Assembly (NCBI RefSeq): GCF_900114165.1
Contig: NZ_FOSB01000005.1
Coordinates: forward strand, 186,001-250,000
DNA length: 64,000 bases
Direction: 5' to 3'
Origin: Halobacillus dabanensis
GTDB lineage: Bacteria > Bacillota > Bacilli > Bacillales > Halobacillaceae
The stretch's first letter is position 1, and the number at the start of each line of letters is the position of its first letter. Both the position numbers and the translations under genes were made by a program. Below the pieces are notes generated by a model. That model did not search any database. It was not told the DNA's origin and saw nothing but the letters and a program-made list of their open reading frames with translations. Below, piece by piece: positions 10,371-17,884 of the stretch.

Positions 10371-11838
10371 ATTTGAAAGCTTTCTGTTCCCGAATAACTT
10401 GAATCGTCTCAAGTGTGTCATCTTCTGGTCCTTGAACAGGTAATCCTGCTTCCACATTTTCGTGGATATAGTCCACGTTTTCAGCTGTAATGATTTCTCC
10501 CGGTATGAAGATTGGTATTCCTGGAGGGTATACCATCACAAACTCTGCACTGATCCTGCCAACCGCATCGGTAAGTGGTACGGTTTCTGTTGCTGCATAA
10601 AAAGCTTCCCTCGGTGATAGGGCGAGAACGGGAATATCCGGTACTTTAACAGGAATGTTTTTCAATTCTTCTGATGCTGTGCATTGGTTTGCTAAGTGTT
10701 GCAATGCTTCTACAAGCATATGGATTTCCTCTTCCGTATCACCAGGTGTTATGATGCAGAGGATGTTATAGAGGTCTGAAAGTTCGACTTCAATATTATA
10801 GTTTTCGCGAAGCCATACTTCTACATCGTAACCTGACAAACCGAGTTTTTTTACGGAAATGATCAATTTCGTCGGGTCGAAGTCGACGGTTGCATCACTG
10901 GTCAATATCTCACTGCCAGGACAATAGATTGCAGGGATCTCATTCAGTCTAACCCGTGCGAGATCAGATAGGCGTAATGTTTCATCCAACAGTGTTTTTC
11001 CGTTGATGGCTAAGTGGCGTCTTGCTGTATCAAGACTTGCAAGCAAAATATAAGATGTAGAGGTCGTGTGCAGCATCGATAGAATGGATTGTACTCTTTC
11101 TTGGGAAACGAGCCCCTCGCGCAAATTCAGTACAGAACTTTGAGTAAGCGAGCCGCCAAGCTTATGAACACTCGTTGCTGCCATATCCGCTCCTGCTTGC
11201 ATAGCTGAAAGGGGGAGCCTGTCATGAAAATGGATATGAACCCCGTGGGCTTCGTCAACGAGCACAGGTATATCATAACCGCGAGCAATAGAAACGATTT
11301 CTTTCAAATCTGCTGTCACGCCGAAATACGTTGGATTGATGACAAGTAAGCCTTTTGCATCTGGATGAGCCTCGCATGCTTTTTTCACTGCATCCGATGT
11401 TATTCCATGGGAGATTCCGAAACGGTCATCAAGCTCGGGATGGATGAATACAGGCTTGGCTCCTGAAAATATGATCGCTGTCGTTATCGATTTGTGGACA
11501 TTTCGCGGCACGATAATTTTATCCCCGGGATAGCAGACACTCATGATCATCGTCATAATCGCCCCTGATGTTCCCTGGACAGAGAAAAAGGTATAATCGG
11601 CTCCGAAAGCCTCAGCTGCTAAGTCTTGCGCTTGTTTGATCATCCCTTGAGGGTGGTGCAGGTCATCCAATGGTTCTATATTGATCAGATCAATGGATAA
11701 AGCATTTTCTCCGATAAAATTTCTGAACTCCTCATCCATTCCTTTTCCCTTTTTGTGTCCAGGAATGTGGAATTGGATGGGATTTCGTTCTCTATGTTTT
11801 TTCAACCCTGTAAATAAGGGCGTTTCATGTTGGTTCAT
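10369..11838 (-). CDS. speA: Arginine decarboxylase (Orn/Lys/Arg decarboxylase family)
   Basis: 489 aa PLP enzyme, close to B. subtilis SpeA in length and wording (IQFHIPGHKKGKGMDEEF, ENALSIDLINIEPLDDLHHP). It makes agmatine for polyamine synthesis. The PLP lysine lies in ATSVHKLGGSLTQSSVLN, preceded by VLVDEAHGVHIHFH. A C-terminal domain ends in YPPGIPIFIPGE. The start is ATG 11838, 8 bases after AGAGGTGG; the longer frame begins in leader sequence. Lysine decarboxylase is the main alternative within the family. Confidence 0.92.
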   Translation of the reverse strand: MNQHETPLFTGLKKHRERNPIQFHIPGHKKGKGMDEEFRNFIGENALSIDLINIEPLDDLHHPQGMIKQAQDLAAEAFGADYTFFSVQGTSGAIMTMIMSVCYPGDKIIVPRNVHKSITTAIIFSGAKPVFIHPELDDRFGISHGITSDAVKKACEAHPDAKGLLVINPTYFGVTADLKEIVSIARGYDIPVLVDEAHGVHIHFHDRLPLSAMQAGADMAATSVHKLGGSLTQSSVLNLREGLVSQERVQSILSMLHTTSTSYILLASLDTARRHLAINGKTLLDETLRLSDLARVRLNEIPAIYCPGSEILTSDATVDFDPTKLIISVKKLGLSGYDVEVWLRENYNIEVELSDLYNILCIITPGDTEEEIHMLVEALQHLANQCTASEELKNIPVKVPDIPVLALSPREAFYAATETVPLTDAVGRISAEFVMVYPPGIPIFIPGEIITAENVDYIHENVEAGLPVQGPEDDTLETIQVIREQKAFK

Positions 11839-11875
11839 CTGTTGGTCCACCTCTTTAAAATAGAAAAGCAAATGA

Positions 11876-11885
11876 ATTATAGCAG
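11876..11885 (-). promoter_or_regulatory. Extended -10 candidate for speA
   Basis: On the minus strand TGCTATAAT is an extended -10 box with a perfect TATAAT, about 40 bases before the speA start. No convincing -35 is seen. Confidence 0.4.
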
Positions 11886-11957
11886 AGTCCTAAATGGCTG
11901 GCTAGTCTTTTGTGTATCCTTAACTCAATCATGATAAAATAATGCAAAAGGGAGGGG

Positions 11958-12923
11958 ATGCAAGTGGAATGGAAAACGCGTGTAACAGACTTATTTGGGA
12001 TTACATACCCGATCATACAGGGGGGTCTCGCCCATTTGGCTTACTCTGATTTGGCAGCAGCTGTATCTAATGCTGGCGGGCTGGGGCAATTGACTGCGAT
12101 GAGTATGGAAGGGCCGGAACAATTAAGGGAAGAAATCGATCGTGTCAGAGAGAAGACCAGCAGGCCGTTCGGGGTGAATTTTGCAATTGGACAGCATGGC
12201 CGCCCTTTTAAGGAAATGGTCCAGGTGGCGGTTGATAAAAAAGTTCCAGCCATTTCTGTAACAGGAGGGAATCCTGCTCCGGTCCTGGACCTTGTTAGCG
12301 GAACCGGGATCAAAACACTTGTGCTTGTTGCTGCTAGAAGGCAGGCAGTAAAAGCGGAAGAGTTAGGGGCAGATGCGGTGATGGTTGTCGGCCATGAAGG
12401 GGGCGGGCATCTAGGTCGTGATGATGTTGGAACATTCGTTCTGACTCCTGCAGTAGTCGATGCAGTGGACATACCTGTCATCGCTTCCGGCGGTATTGGA
12501 GATGGTCGTGGGCTAATGGCAGCTCTCGCTCTTGGGGCAGAAGGAGTGGAGATGGGGACTCGTTTTATTGCGACAAAAGAATGCGTCCATGCACATCCTG
12601 CATACCTTCAAGCTCTCCTGGAAGCGGATGAGACATCAACTGCTGTCATCAAGAGAAGTTTGAGAGCCCCTGCGCGTGCCTTGAAAAATGATTGGACAAC
12701 ACGTATTTTAGAGTTGGAAGAACAAGAAGCCGGTTATGAAGGTTTGAAAAATTTTATAAGTGGCGATGCGAATAAAAAGTTCATTTATGACGGAGAAAAA
12801 GAAAGCGGGTTCGGCTGGGCGGGGCAAGTTGCTTCCCGTATCAAAGATATTCCGGAAGTAGAAGACCTTTTTAAACGGATCAGGAAAGAGGCGGAAGAAA
12901 TCCGTGAACGATGGAGTAAATAA
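11958..12923 (+). CDS. Nitronate monooxygenase / FabK-like FMN flavoprotein
   Basis: 321 aa TIM-barrel flavoprotein. Motifs: YPIIQGGLAHLAYSDLAAAV and SNAGGLGQL at the N-terminus, GHEGGGHLG with the catalytic-region His, and the phosphate-binding IPVIASGGIGDGRGL followed by LGAEGVEMGTRFIAT. This is the 2-nitropropane dioxygenase / nitronate monooxygenase family, which also contains FabK-type enoyl-ACP reductases; which reaction applies cannot be decided from sequence. The C-terminal 60 residues are charged and helical. yktA follows after 11 bases, so the two probably share a message. Confidence 0.85.
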   Translation: MQVEWKTRVTDLFGITYPIIQGGLAHLAYSDLAAAVSNAGGLGQLTAMSMEGPEQLREEIDRVREKTSRPFGVNFAIGQHGRPFKEMVQVAVDKKVPAISVTGGNPAPVLDLVSGTGIKTLVLVAARRQAVKAEELGADAVMVVGHEGGGHLGRDDVGTFVLTPAVVDAVDIPVIASGGIGDGRGLMAALALGAEGVEMGTRFIATKECVHAHPAYLQALLEADETSTAVIKRSLRAPARALKNDWTTRILELEEQEAGYEGLKNFISGDANKKFIYDGEKESGFGWAGQVASRIKDIPEVEDLFKRIRKEAEEIRERWSK

Positions 12924-12934
12924 GGAGGGAAACC

Positions 12935-13207
12935 ATGAGTTATACCTATCCGATAGATGAAACCTACTGGTCCAAAGAAGAAATCATTGATGTCGTCAAT
13001 TTTTACAGTATGGTCGAGCAAGCTTATGAAAAAGGGGTAAGCCGCGACGATTTATTGATTGCCTACACGAGGTTCAAACAAATCGTACCATCCAAAAGTG
13101 AAGAAAAAACCTTATGCGGACAGTTCGAAAAAGAGTCAGGATACTCTTGTTACCGCACAATCAAACAAGCGAAGTCCCTCAAAAAAGGGGAAAAAGTGAA
13201 GATGTAA
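12935..13207 (+). CDS. yktA: UPF0223 family protein YktA
   Basis: 90 aa, matching YktA in length and in the opening YPIDETYWSKEEIIDVV(N)FY. Small, charged, predicted cytoplasmic helical protein of unknown function. Strong ribosome site (AAGGAGGGAAACC). Neighbours yktB and suhB keep the B. subtilis order. Confidence 0.88.
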   Translation: MSYTYPIDETYWSKEEIIDVVNFYSMVEQAYEKGVSRDDLLIAYTRFKQIVPSKSEEKTLCGQFEKESGYSCYRTIKQAKSLKKGEKVKM

Positions 13208-13240
13208 AAAATAGGCTCATCGACATGATGAGCCTATTTT
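13206..13240. terminator. Terminator between yktA and yktB
   Basis: Stem AAAATAGGCTCATC / GATGAGCCTATTTT, A-rich on the left and T-rich on the right, so it can serve the convergent yktA and yktB. Confidence 0.85.
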
Positions 13241-13286
13241 GCTGTCTAGCAAATTTAGGAGCTATGGGTAAGCATAATCCTCTTTT

Positions 13287-13922
13287 TTACGATAATTGCT
13301 TCGTGTAACGATAGAGAGGTTCTAATGTTTGGAAGGTTTCTTTGCAGAGATTTAGAAAAGCTTCCGGGTCTTTTAAGCGCTCATCCCCGCGTTCTATGTG
13401 ACGACCACAGAGGATTTCTGCTTTTTTCACAGACTTCAATCGTTCAGTCATATTCAGGAATTTACCTTCATCCACCTCTGATTGAGGGAAGGCCTCTGGT
13501 TTAGTGTGGTCCACAGACCATACGTAATCATCAGGGATCTGATCAAGTACCTCTCGCTTGTTTTGTTCTAGCTTATAAGCAAAGTCCTGCTTGATCGGGC
13601 TTTCATAGATGACTGCAAACCAAATGAATACATGAGATTCCCATAAACCGACTTGGAAATGGGGGAGCTTTTTGTAACCTCTTTTATTCGAAGCAAGGGC
13701 TGCCCAGGTATCATTTGGTGGGTTTGTTTTCCTGCGTGCATGTTTTGCCACATGAACGAACATTTCATCCCCTGTCATTGCGGTAACATCTGGTGCGAGT
13801 TCTGTCGTTATAGCTTCTAACTTGGGAGAAATGCGTTCTCTCAATGCTTCCATTCTATTTTCAAGTCCAGGAATGGAAAAAACGTCAAAGTCTTCTTGTG
13901 TAAAACCATTAAATGTCGTCAT
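13287..13922 (-). CDS. yktB: UPF0637 / DUF1054 family protein YktB
   Basis: 211 aa, the usual YktB length. Family-like stretches are FNGFTQEDFDVFSIPGLE at the start, VAKHARRKTNPPNDTWAA and YKKLPHFQVGLWESHVFIWF in the middle. No membrane segment or signal peptide. Function unknown. The ATG follows TAGGAG at about 7 bases. Convergent to yktA as in B. subtilis. Confidence 0.9.
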   Translation of the reverse strand: MTTFNGFTQEDFDVFSIPGLENRMEALRERISPKLEAITTELAPDVTAMTGDEMFVHVAKHARRKTNPPNDTWAALASNKRGYKKLPHFQVGLWESHVFIWFAVIYESPIKQDFAYKLEQNKREVLDQIPDDYVWSVDHTKPEAFPQSEVDEGKFLNMTERLKSVKKAEILCGRHIERGDERLKDPEAFLNLCKETFQTLEPLYRYTKQLS

Positions 13923-14101
13923 TCTATCAACTCCTACATTTTCTCGGTCTTATTTTATCACAACAATCCCTGGTTACTAAGAGATGTGTTTGCATGGTTT
14001 GAATACGGAAAAAATGGGTTACATATAAGTAATCTAATTGAAACTTCTGCCGTGAAAGTGACATATATATAAAGTAAGGATTTGAAAGGGAGGGGTTGGC
14101 A

Positions 14102-14293
14102 GTGAAACATGTCATGGAAGCATTGCGTAAAAGAGAAGCAGAAGAGAAGCTCCCGGTAATCCGTATGGAGATTGATTACGAACTGGTGACATTGCACGAT
14201 GCAATGATCGGCGGAGATGTCGAGCAGATGAAAAAGACAAAGAGAAGACTCTCTGAACTTCGTAAGCAATTGATTGAATGGTCTATAGAGTAG
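14102..14293 (+). CDS. ykzI: Small helical protein, YkzI-like
   Basis: 63 aa with a GTG start: AAGGGAGGGG ends 6 bases before GTG 14102, while the TTG at 14096 abuts the ribosome site. The protein is charged and helical (ALRKREAEEKLPVIRMEIDY, then a Lys/Arg-rich helix). I name it from its place between yktB and suhB, where B. subtilis has ykzI of similar size. Function unknown. Followed at once by a terminator. Confidence 0.68.
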   Translation: MKHVMEALRKREAEEKLPVIRMEIDYELVTLHDAMIGGDVEQMKKTKRRLSELRKQLIEWSIE

Positions 14294-14324
14294 CGAGCAA
14301 CAATAAGGTTGCTCGCTTTTTTTG
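14292..14324 (+). terminator. Terminator of ykzI
   Basis: Ten-bp perfect stem AGCGAGCAAC / GTTGCTCGCT, 6-base loop, T8 tail; it overlaps the stop codon. Confidence 0.9.
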
Positions 14325-14398
14325 TGTATTATTATTAAGTATGTTGTTAATTGGTAGGGGCGCAGAAGATTCGATTCCGAGACTGTAGTTGAGAAAAA

Positions 14399-14490
14399 GG
14401 GGAAGCGGGGGAGAAGTCGCTTTCCGCGGGGAAGACGGCAAGCCTCCTCGGGCTAAAGCCCTGTGGTGTCTCGCCAGTCTATCCTTTCCG
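14399..14490. repeat. Family B GC-rich palindrome, copy B1
   Basis: Carries the family signature blocks: AAGTCGCTTTCCGCGGGG, then GGCAAGCCTCCTCGGGCT, AAAGCCCTG and TCTCGCCAG. It is non-coding; apparent short frames in it are by-products of the GC-rich stem. Outer arms are poorer than in copies B3 and B7. Confidence 0.75.
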
Positions 14491-14664
14491 TTCATTATTT
14501 AAATTTAAAGTCACCTATAGAATTGAAAGTTTGCCACCCATGTGCTATCCAGCTCCAGCACCTAACGGCTAGTGAGACTTCCCTCGCTTCTGTACGATAA
14601 GTCAACATCGAATCGCTAAGCTCTTCGTGTTTCCTTTATCTCCTCCAGCTCTTGGCTAGTTTCG

Positions 14665-14825
14665 GTGTCTAGCCTCTCGAGGACTTAGGCCTCACAGGAA
14701 GTGGGGTCGTTCGGTGTTGCAACAGGACGTTGCGAACTTAACCAAACTTCTTTCCTAGTCATTTCTGGGAGAAGAACACTCCCTGTAATAATTGTTCTTA
14801 AGCTTGTCGAGGCTGACCCAGACAC
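14665..14825. repeat. Family A nested-hairpin repeat, copy A2
   Basis: Left arms GTGTCT and AGCCTC (14665-14676) pair with right arms GAGGCT (14809-14814) and AGACAC (14820-14825). A 5-base bulge GACCC separates the two helices on the right only. The core CTTAAG is present on the right (14797-14802) and as CTTAGG on the left. The interior shares a block of about 60 bases with copy A1. The stretch 14540-14660 upstream looks like a further, decayed copy (CCAGCTCCAGCACCTAACGG) but does not fold cleanly by eye. Confidence 0.8.
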
Positions 14826-14889
14826 CTCCACATTTGAACGTCCAGTCCATATGCCGTTGAGCAAGGTGCTTCCGCATTTAAATTAGGAG

Positions 14890-15070
14890 TTTCCTCATCC
14901 CCGCTGCCCCTTGCCGTATTTATTTCCCGGAGTCGATAGCTCTAAATAAAATTTAAGACCGCAAAAAAGCCTACAAACTTATTGCAGTCGCATCCTAGAG
15001 GTATATACATGCACAAGCACACGTATATAAGGTTCGCTCACCTTTCTTTTAGGAGAGATAAACATAGTGT
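14890..15070. other. Intergenic spacer, no gene seen
   Basis: Spacer between repeats A2 and B2. It has a short palindromic AT stretch (GTATATACATGCACAAGCACACGTATATA region) but no frame with a ribosome site and no match to the two repeat families. Confidence 0.4.
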
Positions 15071-15148
15071 TGGGTGGAGGGGGATGTGCGAGACTCCTGC
15101 GGTCGAGGAAGCTTGCCAGTTCCCCCGCAGGTAAGCGAGTTGTTACCC
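15071..15148. repeat. Family B palindrome with internal deletion, copy B2
   Basis: GCGAGACTCCTGCGG is joined directly to GAGGAAGCTTGCCAG and TTCCCCCGCAGGTAAGCGAG. Compared with copy B4 the central GGCGAGACCCCGCAAGGCTT part is missing, leaving about 78 bp instead of about 128. Confidence 0.7.
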
Positions 15149-15301
15149 ATACAAACCTAGTGCTCTTAGAGTAATGGACCCTGAAAGTCTCTAAGCTGAG
15201 TTTTCAAGGTAAGGGAGGTTTATGGGAAAGTTGCATTTGATGCAATATTCGTTTGGTTTTGATACGATAAAGAATGAGACTGATAAAAGGGGTACGATGT
15301 T

Positions 15302-16111
15302 ATGGATCAACAGAAAAAGAACGAGATTTTTGATTATGCAAAAGCTTGGGTCTTGGAAGCTGGTGAACGGATCAAATCGAACATTGATTCGCCTCGATCC
15401 ATTGAAACAAAATCCAACCCGAACGACCTTGTGACAGAAATGGACCAGGAGACAGAACAATTTTTCGCCAAAAAAATAAAAGAAACGTATCCGGACCATT
15501 ATTTATTGGGAGAAGAAGGGTTCGGTGATGAAATAGAAGACCTTGGCGGAACCGTCTGGATTGTCGATCCGATTGATGGGACGATGAACTTTGTCCACCA
15601 AAAGAGGAACTTTGCTATCTCTATCGGTATTTATTACGAAGGAGAAGGGGAAATCGGCCTCATTTATAATGTAATGGAGGAGACTCTATATACCGCTAAA
15701 CGAGGGGAAGGGGCTTATAAGAACGATGTTAAACTTTCCCCGCTTAATGAAGAACGGCCTTTAAATGAATCGATTCTAGCTCTTAATACATCCTGGATGA
15801 TTCCAGAGAATCCCCATGTCGATCATCAAGGGATCCATGATCTTGTGAAGAAATTAAGAAGTACAAGATCGTATGGTTCTGCTGCACTGGAATTCGCACT
15901 TGTTGCTGAAGGGATTTTGGATGGCTATTTAACAATGACTCTCATGCCATGGGATTATGCAGCAGGTAGTATTCTGGTCCGTGAAGTGGGTGGAATCGTT
16001 ACCCGGGCGGATAGGGAAGAACTGGATCTTCTTAATAAAACGACAGTACTCGCAAGCCGGCCGAACATACACGAAGAAATATCTTCAGAATACGTACGTC
16101 TGAAAAAATAA
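15302..16111 (+). CDS. suhB: Inositol monophosphatase family protein SuhB/YktC
   Basis: 269 aa. Metal-dependent phosphatase of the inositol monophosphatase family, cytoplasmic. Both signatures are present: WIVDPIDGTMNFVH (metal site) and WDYAAGSILVREVGG near the C-terminus, plus GEEGFGDE for the first metal ligand. It likely hydrolyses inositol phosphate or a related sugar phosphate. ATG after AAAAGGGGTACG. It keeps the yktC position of B. subtilis, here separated from ykzI by about 1 kb of repeats, and has its own terminator. Confidence 0.93.
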   Translation: MDQQKKNEIFDYAKAWVLEAGERIKSNIDSPRSIETKSNPNDLVTEMDQETEQFFAKKIKETYPDHYLLGEEGFGDEIEDLGGTVWIVDPIDGTMNFVHQKRNFAISIGIYYEGEGEIGLIYNVMEETLYTAKRGEGAYKNDVKLSPLNEERPLNESILALNTSWMIPENPHVDHQGIHDLVKKLRSTRSYGSAALEFALVAEGILDGYLTMTLMPWDYAAGSILVREVGGIVTRADREELDLLNKTTVLASRPNIHEEISSEYVRLKK

Positions 16112-16113
16112 AA

Positions 16114-16148
16114 GAAAGCGACCTTTTCGATGAAGGTCGCTTTCTACA
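16114..16148. terminator. Terminator between suhB and ylaF
   Basis: Twelve-bp perfect stem GAAAGCGACCTT / AAGGTCGCTTTC between two convergent genes. Confidence 0.85.
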
Positions 16149-16166
16149 TGCTTCTTCCATAGCAGG

Positions 16167-16349
16167 TCAGGATGTTTGTTGTTGGTGTTTCCGTTTTCTT
16201 CTTAAACCTACACTCATTAGAGCAAACCCTAAAAAGAAAAGTACACCTGCCAGCCAGAAAATTTCCTGCCCGATCGCAAAGCCGACAGCTACAAAGGATA
16301 AAATGACAAGACTTGCTAGTGTTGCGTTATTCATATGGATGTTTTTCAT
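16167..16349 (-). CDS. ylaF: Small membrane protein, YlaF-like
   Basis: 60 aa with two hydrophobic helices (ASLVILSFVAVGFAIG and FWLAGVLFFLGFALMSVGL) and a basic tail RRKRKHQQQ, so a small integral membrane protein. ATG 16349 sits 6-7 bases after AGAGGTGAG; a GTG at 16358 overlaps that site. The name is by position before ylaH and by size and topology. In B. subtilis typA lies next to ylaF, but here only 132 bases separate ylaF and ylaH. Confidence 0.62.
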   Translation of the reverse strand: MKNIHMNNATLASLVILSFVAVGFAIGQEIFWLAGVLFFLGFALMSVGLRRKRKHQQQTS

Positions 16350-16481
16350 AAGGCTCACCTCTATTCAAGACCATTATAAAGGATTTGTCTAAATAATGAA
16401 AATGGTTTCATGGGTAGCATCCGGGAAACCTTTCTAGTATTATAGAAAAGAGATTAATGGGGAACGAAGAGGAGGGACATC

Positions 16482-16862
16482 ATGACTGATACGTCTACAC
16501 TGCCAGTCCCGACAGATCTATGGCCTGTTGCGGATTTCTTTTTTCAGGGCTTTGGCAGCGAAGTTAACTTAAATGATGAAAGCGAAGTAGGGTTGTTATT
16601 TCGTTCTTTCATGCTACTATACTTAACTACGGTCATTCTGGCAATTATTACTTTCAAACTAGGTTTTGCAAGAAAACTACCTTTGATGAAGACCATTGTC
16701 GTCTATGCCGTGTTGATCATTGGAACATTTGTGCTTACACTGTTTCTTGGTTTGAATTTACCAATTCCAGAGAGTTTACTCGTGGCTGCACTCATTCTCG
16801 GGATTTATCGGCTTCGCCTTCATAAAGAACGGGGAGCTCGCCAGCAAAACGAATCATCATAA
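16482..16862 (+). CDS. ylaH: YlaH-like membrane protein
   Basis: 126 aa. A polar N-terminal 40 residues precede three hydrophobic segments (FMLLYLTTVILAIITFKLGFA, IVVYAVLIIGTFVLTLFLGL, SLLVAALILGIYRL) and a charged tail. Topology, length class and location before ylaI match the YlaH family. Function unknown. Ribosome site GAGGAGGGACATC. Monocistronic, closed by a very strong terminator. Confidence 0.8.
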   Translation: MTDTSTLPVPTDLWPVADFFFQGFGSEVNLNDESEVGLLFRSFMLLYLTTVILAIITFKLGFARKLPLMKTIVVYAVLIIGTFVLTLFLGLNLPIPESLLVAALILGIYRLRLHKERGARQQNESS

Positions 16863-16865
16863 CAT

Positions 16866-16902
16866 AACCCCCCTTCCGGCTTCCGGGAAGGGGGGTTATT
16901 AA
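16866..16902. terminator. Bidirectional terminator between ylaH and ylaI
   Basis: Twelve-bp stem AACCCCCCTTCC / GGAAGGGGGGTT just after the ylaH stop. It can also serve leftward ylaI. Confidence 0.85.
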
Positions 16903-16922
16903 TCGAAGTGATGTCCAGCGTC

Positions 16923-16972
16923 AGTGTCTACCCCCTCGAGATGTTGAGCTTGTCGGGGGTGAACAAGGCGCT
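16923..16972. repeat. Family A repeat, minimal copy A3
   Basis: Left arms AGTGTCT and ACCCCC pair with GGGGGT (16955-16960) and AGGCGCT (16966-16972), with bulge GAACA on the right side only. The interior stem seen in other copies is absent, so the element is only 50 bp. It ends 13 bases from the ylaI stop codon. Confidence 0.75.
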
Positions 16973-16984
16973 TGCACTATTTTG

Positions 16985-17188
16985 TCAACTTAAATGCTTT
17001 TCTTTTTTTCGCTCTTTGTTAAAACGGAAATTACCCGTGGCTAAGCGTTTGTTCGTCTTTTCTTCAATTCGGTCGTGGCAGGATTGACACATGTACGTGT
17101 GAATCTGCCGGTTACGTAGCCGTTTTGCTTGTAGACAAAAACTATCTATTTTTTCAACTTTATCGCATATCACGCATTGTACACGCAT
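16985..17188 (-). CDS. ylaI: YlaI family zinc-ribbon-like protein (DUF2197)
   Basis: 67 aa. Two Cys pairs (CVICDK and CQSCHD) suggest a zinc ribbon, with the YlaI-like stretches AKRLRNRQIHTYMC and NKRLATGNFRF. Role unknown. ATG 17188 is 5-6 bases after AGAGGTGA; the frame extends upstream but that part lacks family similarity. Confidence 0.85.
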   Translation of the reverse strand: MRVQCVICDKVEKIDSFCLQAKRLRNRQIHTYMCQSCHDRIEEKTNKRLATGNFRFNKERKKEKHLS

Positions 17189-17324
17189 CTTTTCACCTCT
17201 ATTTTCCATTCGATTACATATAGTTTAACATATTCTGTTTTTTTAAAATAGATGAAGTTTCCACGTTTGACTGGGGATGGGAATGGGAATTGTAACTACA
17301 GAAGAATAGGAAAGGATGATTTTT

Positions 17325-17609
17325 GTGAGAAAGCGTTGGATTTTCACTGCCATTGGAGCAGTTGCTGGAGGAACACTTGCTTATTGCCTTAAAGATGAAG
17401 AAAGTCGTCAGCAGGTGAAGGACAAGGCGCGGTCCATCCAGGGTAGTCTTGGTAAGTCTGATGATATGCCGATTGAAGAAGCGGGACAACCAGATCAAGA
17501 TAATTTGGATAATGCGAAAATGGTAGCAGAGGGTTCCCAATTCGGTGTCCAGTACTATAATGAGTTAACAGAAAAAGAAAGAGAAATTTTAGAAAAAAGT
17601 AACAGCTAA
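17325..17609 (+). CDS. Small membrane-anchored protein, YtxH-like layout
   Basis: 94 aa if it starts at GTG 17325, about 9 bases after AGGAAAGG; the ATG at 17316 overlaps that site. One N-terminal membrane helix (WIFTAIGAVAGGTLAYCL) is followed by a short charged region (KDEESRQQVKDKARSIQG) and an acidic tail. The layout recalls YtxH-type proteins, but I do not recognise the family. Single gene with its own terminator, divergent from ylaI. Not part of the B. subtilis order here. Confidence 0.6.
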   Translation: MRKRWIFTAIGAVAGGTLAYCLKDEESRQQVKDKARSIQGSLGKSDDMPIEEAGQPDQDNLDNAKMVAEGSQFGVQYYNELTEKEREILEKSNS

Positions 17610-17637
17610 ATCCCTTGAGGGGTTTAGCTGTTTTTCT
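17601..17637 (+). terminator. Terminator of the small membrane protein gene
   Basis: Fourteen-bp perfect stem AACAGCTAAATCCC / GGGGTTTAGCTGTT region with T5 tail, overlapping the stop codon. Confidence 0.88.
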
Positions 17638-17695
17638 GTTGCCTTAAAGAACATTTAATTTTGAGCTAGTGATACGGAGGGTAACTATCAAGCAT

Positions 17696-17814
17696 CGTGG
17701 CCCAGACAATTGCGACCTGAGCAATCCGTCCTCAAGGAAAGACCGACTCCCGTTTGTTTATTTGTTTCGTGTCTTTTAGGTACTCCTTCATTTCCACTGT
17801 CTATCCGGGCCACG
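17696..17814. repeat. Family A-type repeat, divergent copy A9
   Basis: Left arms CGTGGCCC and AGACA (17696-17708) pair perfectly with TGTCT (17798-17802) and GGGCCACG (17807-17814), with the 4-base bulge ATCC on the right. Arm order, bulge side and AGACA/TGTCT helix equal copy A5, while the outer helix sequence is different. The interior is not recognisable as the CTTAAG/CATAAGC core. Confidence 0.6.
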
Positions 17815-17884
17815 CGACAGTTCTTACTTAAGTTGTGTAGAAGAGCAAGAACACCTATGCTTTTGGACTGGTTGATATTAGACA

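Noticed and set aside
14540-14660. Further family A copy upstream of A2
   Set aside because: Fragments look alike (CCAGCTCCAGCACCTAACGG, ATAAGTC...CTAAG) but I could not pair the arms with the standard bulge; noted only as possibly decayed.
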